A stretch of 15,361 nucleotides of DNA from DATKMG01 sp035541995 (GTDB lineage: Bacteria > Acidobacteriota > Terriglobia > Versatilivoradales > Versatilivoraceae). Positions 12,476-15,361 of this stretch are shown here, piece by piece. Made by a program: the position numbers and the translations under genes. The notes beneath the pieces are model-generated. The model searched no databases, was not told the DNA's origin, and saw only the letters and a list, made by a program, of their open reading frames with translations. The DNA is taken from the NCBI GenBank assembly GCA_035541995.1, contig DATKMG010000734.1:1-15361 (forward strand), in the 5' to 3' direction. The number at the start of each line of letters is the position of its first letter. Position 1 is the stretch's first letter.

Positions 12476-13870
12476 TTATTCCGCGGACAGGTGCCTTTGG
12501 CTTCGAGGCTCCTTCGGCATATTCTTCATCTCCGCCGGCGTGTGCGGCGGCTGGTACCCCGACGCCGTCACCTCGAATGCCAGCGAAGCCAGGAAATCAC
12601 GGTTCTCTTTCTTCGCAAGGAAGCGTTGGCCATACGTTGAGTACGGCTGAGCGTCATCCTTGGCTGCGGGGTAATCCAGCAGCTTCTCGCGCAGCCAGTC
12701 TCCTGCCTGGGCCGCCTGCCACGCGTCGCCCGCGTGCCCGGCCAACCACTCCTGCCGCTCCCCACCGTAGACGAACTGCGCCACCCTCTCATTGAATGGC
12801 GCCAGCGCCGCGCTGATGTACTCCCCCTGTGTATACTCCGCCGGCCGCGTGCCATCGACTCGCGACCACACCGGATGCGCAAAGTCGCCGTTCCAGCACA
12901 TCTTGAGTTGCGTCTTCACGAACCGGTCCATGTCAGTCTTATCGAAGACCAGGCCGTACTGATAGAGCAACACCGCCTGCGACAGGCTCAGCGAGTAGTA
13001 GCCGCCCCGATGCTCAGGGCCCATCCAGTGCTTCCACTCGGCCGGCTTGAGTGGCTTGATGTCCCACTCCCCCGCCGGGTCCCAGTAGTACCACTCGTAG
13101 TGCCCGTCCTTCAGCGTCAGACAGTGCTTGTACCGCACGCCCAGCCGGATCGCACGCCGCATGTATTCGTCCTTGCCGGTGACGCGGTAGAGAGCCAGGT
13201 AGGCACGCATGATGATGTCGTGCTTGTTGTGGGGCATGGTGAGACGCGCGCAGTAGTCCTGTTTCAGCCCCTGCGAGGGCATGCGGTAGATCGCCCCGCC
13301 CTTGCCCAGCTCCACGTAGTCGCCCCGCACGTCGTGCTTCTTCACCAACTGGTTCTCCGCCAGGTCCAGGTATTCAGCGCATTGCTTCGTATAGGTGCGG
13401 CTGAGCGCCGGGTCTTCGGAGACCAGGTTCAGAAAATCACAAAGAGCCTCCGTCACTCCGAAGCTCGAGATGATCGCGTCCAGACGCACGCCCGGGTTGG
13501 CGGGATCGGCGTAGTCCGGATCGATCTTCCCATACCATCCCAAGTAGCCATCCGGCCCTTTCGTCATCGCCCCACGCATGTTCTCGAAGGCCTCGACGAA
13601 CACCGCCAGGTACTTGGCGTTGTGCGTCAGCTCGTAGGCCGCCAGGGGCATGCGGAGGTAGGGCAGAACCTGCCATAGATTGGCCTCCGTCTCCTCCGCG
13701 TCATCCTTCGCCGCCTCACGGCAGCGTTCAGGATTGAGAATCTCCGCCACCTTCCCGGCCTGCAACAGGAACCCGTCCAGAATCCGCTTGTCCTTCGCTT
13801 CCGTCACCGTCGGCGTCCCCTCCGCCAGCGCCATCACACAAATCGCCACGACCAGCATCACAACTTGCAT
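12476..13870 (-). CDS. Secreted alpha/alpha-barrel-like protein, possibly carbohydrate-active
   Basis: From ATG at 13870 the product has 464 residues. It opens with a signal peptide (MQVVMLVVAICVMALA, cleavage likely near ALA-EG), followed by a long alpha-helical body rich in Trp, Tyr, His and Asp. Examples are NLWQVLPYLRMPLAAYELTH, GYLGWYGKIDPDYADP, HNKHDIIMRAYLALYRVTGKDEYMRRAIRLG and DGHYEWYYWDPAGEWD. Such repeated helix pairs with aromatic clefts are typical of six-hairpin glycosidases and polysaccharide lyases or epimerases, but no specific family or catalytic residue is identified. A GTG at 13876 is also open, but AAGGAG (13884-13879) sits only two bases from it and eight from the ATG, so the ATG is chosen. 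Base composition is more GC-rich, with C-ending codons, than the radical SAM gene 31 bases upstream. This suggests transfer. Confidence 0.72.
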   Translation of the reverse strand: MQVVMLVVAICVMALAEGTPTVTEAKDKRILDGFLLQAGKVAEILNPERCREAAKDDAEETEANLWQVLPYLRMPLAAYELTHNAKYLAVFVEAFENMRGAMTKGPDGYLGWYGKIDPDYADPANPGVRLDAIISSFGVTEALCDFLNLVSEDPALSRTYTKQCAEYLDLAENQLVKKHDVRGDYVELGKGGAIYRMPSQGLKQDYCARLTMPHNKHDIIMRAYLALYRVTGKDEYMRRAIRLGVRYKHCLTLKDGHYEWYYWDPAGEWDIKPLKPAEWKHWMGPEHRGGYYSLSLSQAVLLYQYGLVFDKTDMDRFVKTQLKMCWNGDFAHPVWSRVDGTRPAEYTQGEYISAALAPFNERVAQFVYGGERQEWLAGHAGDAWQAAQAGDWLREKLLDYPAAKDDAQPYSTYGQRFLAKKENRDFLASLAFEVTASGYQPPHTPAEMKNMPKEPRSQRHLSAE

Positions 13871-13878
13871 TTGCACGA

Positions 13879-13884
13879 CTCCTT
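13879..13884 (-). promoter_or_regulatory. Shine-Dalgarno deciding the start of the secreted protein
   Basis: AAGGAG on the minus strand lies eight bases before ATG 13870 and only two before GTG 13876. The ATG is therefore the likely start and the two extra residues in the longer frame are untranslated. Confidence 0.6.
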
Positions 13885-13907
13885 CCTCTTTCTTGGACTT
13901 AATGGTG

Positions 13908-14846
13908 CTAGTCGAGCCGGTTCAATCCCAGATGGTGAGCGCATTCCACAGCGGACAGGTATTCCCCACGGCTGAGAGGGCGGTCCAACGGCGGGTAATT
14001 GCCGGCTCGATAACATGGCCGGTATTGATCCATGAGGTTAATGTACGTATTCGATGAAAGCTTGTTTGCTATAAAGCGCAGAACCTGGTCGACATTAGAA
14101 ATCTCACCCGGAAGGATGAGGTGACGGATAAGGAGCCCTTTGAGAGCGATTCCGTCCGGGCTGAGGATTAAATCTCCTACTTGCCGATGCATTTCTTCTA
14201 CGGCTCTCTGGTTGACCTGGGCATAATCCTGCGCCCTGGAATAGCGGTGAGCCATGTCAGAACTGCCGTACTTCATGTCGGGCATGTAAATATCAATAAC
14301 TCCGTCAAGTAATTTCAAGGTCTCGAGGCTATCATACCCGCCTGTGTTGTAGACCAGGGGTACTGTCAACCCGTTCAGGGCCGCAATCTCTACAGCTTCA
14401 AGGAGCGGTGCCACAACATGACTCGGCGATACCAAATTGATATTGTGGCACCCCTGCCGCTCGAGCTGAAGCATGATGGAAGCCAGCTCGGCGGCAGTCA
14501 TTTCCCGCCCAATTCCTTTGTGGCTGATCTCCCAGTTCTGACAGAAGACACAACGCAGATTGCAGCGGCTGAAAAAAATGGTCCCTGAACCGTTCCATCC
14601 GCTCAATGGTCTCTCTTCCCCGTAATGAGCTCCATAGCTGGATACAATAGCCAAAGCTCCGGTCTGGCAGACTGTTCCAACAATGGATTTGAATCGATTG
14701 ACCTGGCAGTGGTTGGGACATAAGTCGCAATGTTCCAAACGCCGCCTAGCTTCGGTTACACGCTCCTTCAGCTCGCCCGTTCGCGAGAGTGAAAGATAGG
14801 CCGCATCGAAATCTACCTGAGTTGAGTTCCCGCAATTTCTCTTCAT
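13908..14846 (-). CDS. Radical SAM protein, PflX-like (COG1313)
   Basis: A 312-residue radical SAM protein related to PflX, an uncharacterised homologue of pyruvate formate-lyase activases. The cluster motif is CNLRCVFC (Cys95, Cys99, Cys102), preceded by the typical block GEERPLSGWNGSGTIFFSR. An N-terminal set of cysteines, CDLCPNHC (40, 43, 47) plus Cys60, could bind an auxiliary iron-sulfur cluster. INLVSPSHVV, VYNTGGYDS, DIYMPDMKYG and LIRHLILPGEI are further family blocks. It would generate a 5'-deoxyadenosyl radical; the target is unknown. No formate lyase is nearby. The ATG overlaps the stop of the upstream oxidoreductase as ATGA and lacks a good ribosome-binding site, so translation is probably coupled. 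The gene ends 31 bases before the next minus-strand gene, consistent with one operon. Confidence 0.9.
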   Translation of the reverse strand: MKRNCGNSTQVDFDAAYLSLSRTGELKERVTEARRRLEHCDLCPNHCQVNRFKSIVGTVCQTGALAIVSSYGAHYGEERPLSGWNGSGTIFFSRCNLRCVFCQNWEISHKGIGREMTAAELASIMLQLERQGCHNINLVSPSHVVAPLLEAVEIAALNGLTVPLVYNTGGYDSLETLKLLDGVIDIYMPDMKYGSSDMAHRYSRAQDYAQVNQRAVEEMHRQVGDLILSPDGIALKGLLIRHLILPGEISNVDQVLRFIANKLSSNTYINLMDQYRPCYRAGNYPPLDRPLSRGEYLSAVECAHHLGLNRLD

Positions 14847-15361
14847 GAATCGATTCGCAATACGATTTTGCCGAATTGCTCCCCTCTTTCCATGCGCTGG
14901 TGGGCGGCTGAAGCCTCCTCAAGCGGAAATATCCGGTCAAGGACTGGATGGGTACGCGTGTCCTCAAATAGGCGCAGAACCTGCCTGAATTCTTCGGCAG
15001 TTCCCATAGTGGATCCCAGAATGTCGAGTTGCTTCCAAAAGATCCGGCGTATCTGAAGCTGGGGAGTCGCCCCAGTGGTCGAGCCATAGGTCACAATGCG
15101 ACCACCCGGCTTTACGACGTCGATAATCTGATCAAACGTGCTTCCACCTATGCTGTCAATGACCACGTCGGGTCCTGATCCATGGGTCATTTCCAGGATT
15201 TTTGCGGTCCAATCCGGGCCACGGTAATTAACCCCGCCGGCGGCCCCAATCCGAAGGGCTTTTTCCAGCTTCAGATCGCTTCCCGAAGTGACGTAGGCGG
15301 TGGCTCCCAGAGCAATCGAGATCTGCAATGCGAAAAGCGAAACGCCTCCCCCGATTCCCGT
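14843..15361 (-). CDS. Zinc-independent quinone oxidoreductase-like MDR protein, C-terminal part (5' end outside window)
   Basis: Medium-chain dehydrogenase/reductase of the quinone oxidoreductase (zeta-crystallin-like) branch, NADPH-dependent. The frame is open to the right edge, starting TGIGGGVSLFALQISIALGA, the Rossmann glycine motif with its following helix. The TTG at 15328 is internal and not a start. VTSGSDLKLEKALRIGAAGGVNYR, GPDVVIDSIGGSTFDQIIDVVKPGGRIVTYGSTTG, and LDRIFPLEEASAAHQRMERGEQFGKIVLRI are standard C-terminal family blocks. The visible part has no structural-zinc cysteine set, though that region of the protein lies outside the window. Its TGA overlaps the radical SAM ATG by four bases. 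The substrate cannot be told. Confidence 0.9.
   Translation of the reverse strand, partial: TGIGGGVSLFALQISIALGATAYVTSGSDLKLEKALRIGAAGGVNYRGPDWTAKILEMTHGSGPDVVIDSIGGSTFDQIIDVVKPGGRIVTYGSTTGATPQLQIRRIFWKQLDILGSTMGTAEEFRQVLRLFEDTRTHPVLDRIFPLEEASAAHQRMERGEQFGKIVLRIDS

Noticed and set aside
12734..13678. Long 314-codon frame on the plus strand
   Set aside because: Antisense shadow of the GC-rich secreted-protein gene, with low-complexity His/Val/Arg-rich content typical of such shadows.
1..15361. tRNA, rRNA and CRISPR arrays
   Set aside because: No cloverleaf, ribosomal RNA or regularly spaced repeat was recognised anywhere in the window.

Overview
The window reads as accessory chromosome of a soil-type bacterium, most plausibly an Acidobacteriota member (Bryobacter/Solibacter-like). 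That call is inference. It rests on a CadC-type winged-helix/ATPase/TPR regulator, a selenium-binding-protein (SBP56) methanethiol oxidase homologue, a Tat-exported TIM-barrel epimerase-like protein, a CehA/McbA-like PHP hydrolase fragment, and many palindromic intergenic elements. Both ends cut through genes.

Layout. 1-940 (+): C-terminal part of apolipoprotein N-acyltransferase (lnt), open at the left edge. 945-1125: a MITE-like element with terminal inverted repeats and flanking direct repeats. 1193-2086 (+): Tat-exported sugar isomerase/epimerase-like protein. 2087-2633: gene-free stretch with a terminator-like hairpin. 2634-3524 (+): classical short-chain dehydrogenase. 5732-3669 (-): translationally coupled pair, SBP56 followed by a six-helix histidine-containing membrane protein. 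5905-8901 (+): divergent 998-residue winged-helix/AAA/TPR regulator with a good promoter candidate in the shared 172-base gap.

8902-11410 is eroded and repeat-rich. It holds a hairpin region with a possible gene remnant, an AHSA1/SRPBCC gene whose best-supported start codon is ATC, a REP-like hairpin doublet, a small membrane-protein gene broken by an internal deletion, an AT-rich orphan gene, a 145-base element with perfect 21-base inverted ends, and a probable dispersed repeat.

11411-15361 is all on the minus strand. In transcription order it holds a zinc-independent quinone oxidoreductase (open at the right edge), a PflX-like radical SAM protein overlapping it by ATGA, a secreted alpha/alpha-barrel-like protein 31 bases further on, and then the C-terminal part of a PHP-family metallohydrolase that looks truncated and frameshifted.

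The best candidate for an undescribed functional unit is the SBP56 plus membrane-protein operon with its divergent regulator, possibly a regulated sulfur-volatile oxidation and transport or metal-supply module. The second is the oxidoreductase, radical SAM and secreted-barrel run. The clearest purely sequence-based discoveries are the two MITE-like elements, the REP doublet and the ATC start.
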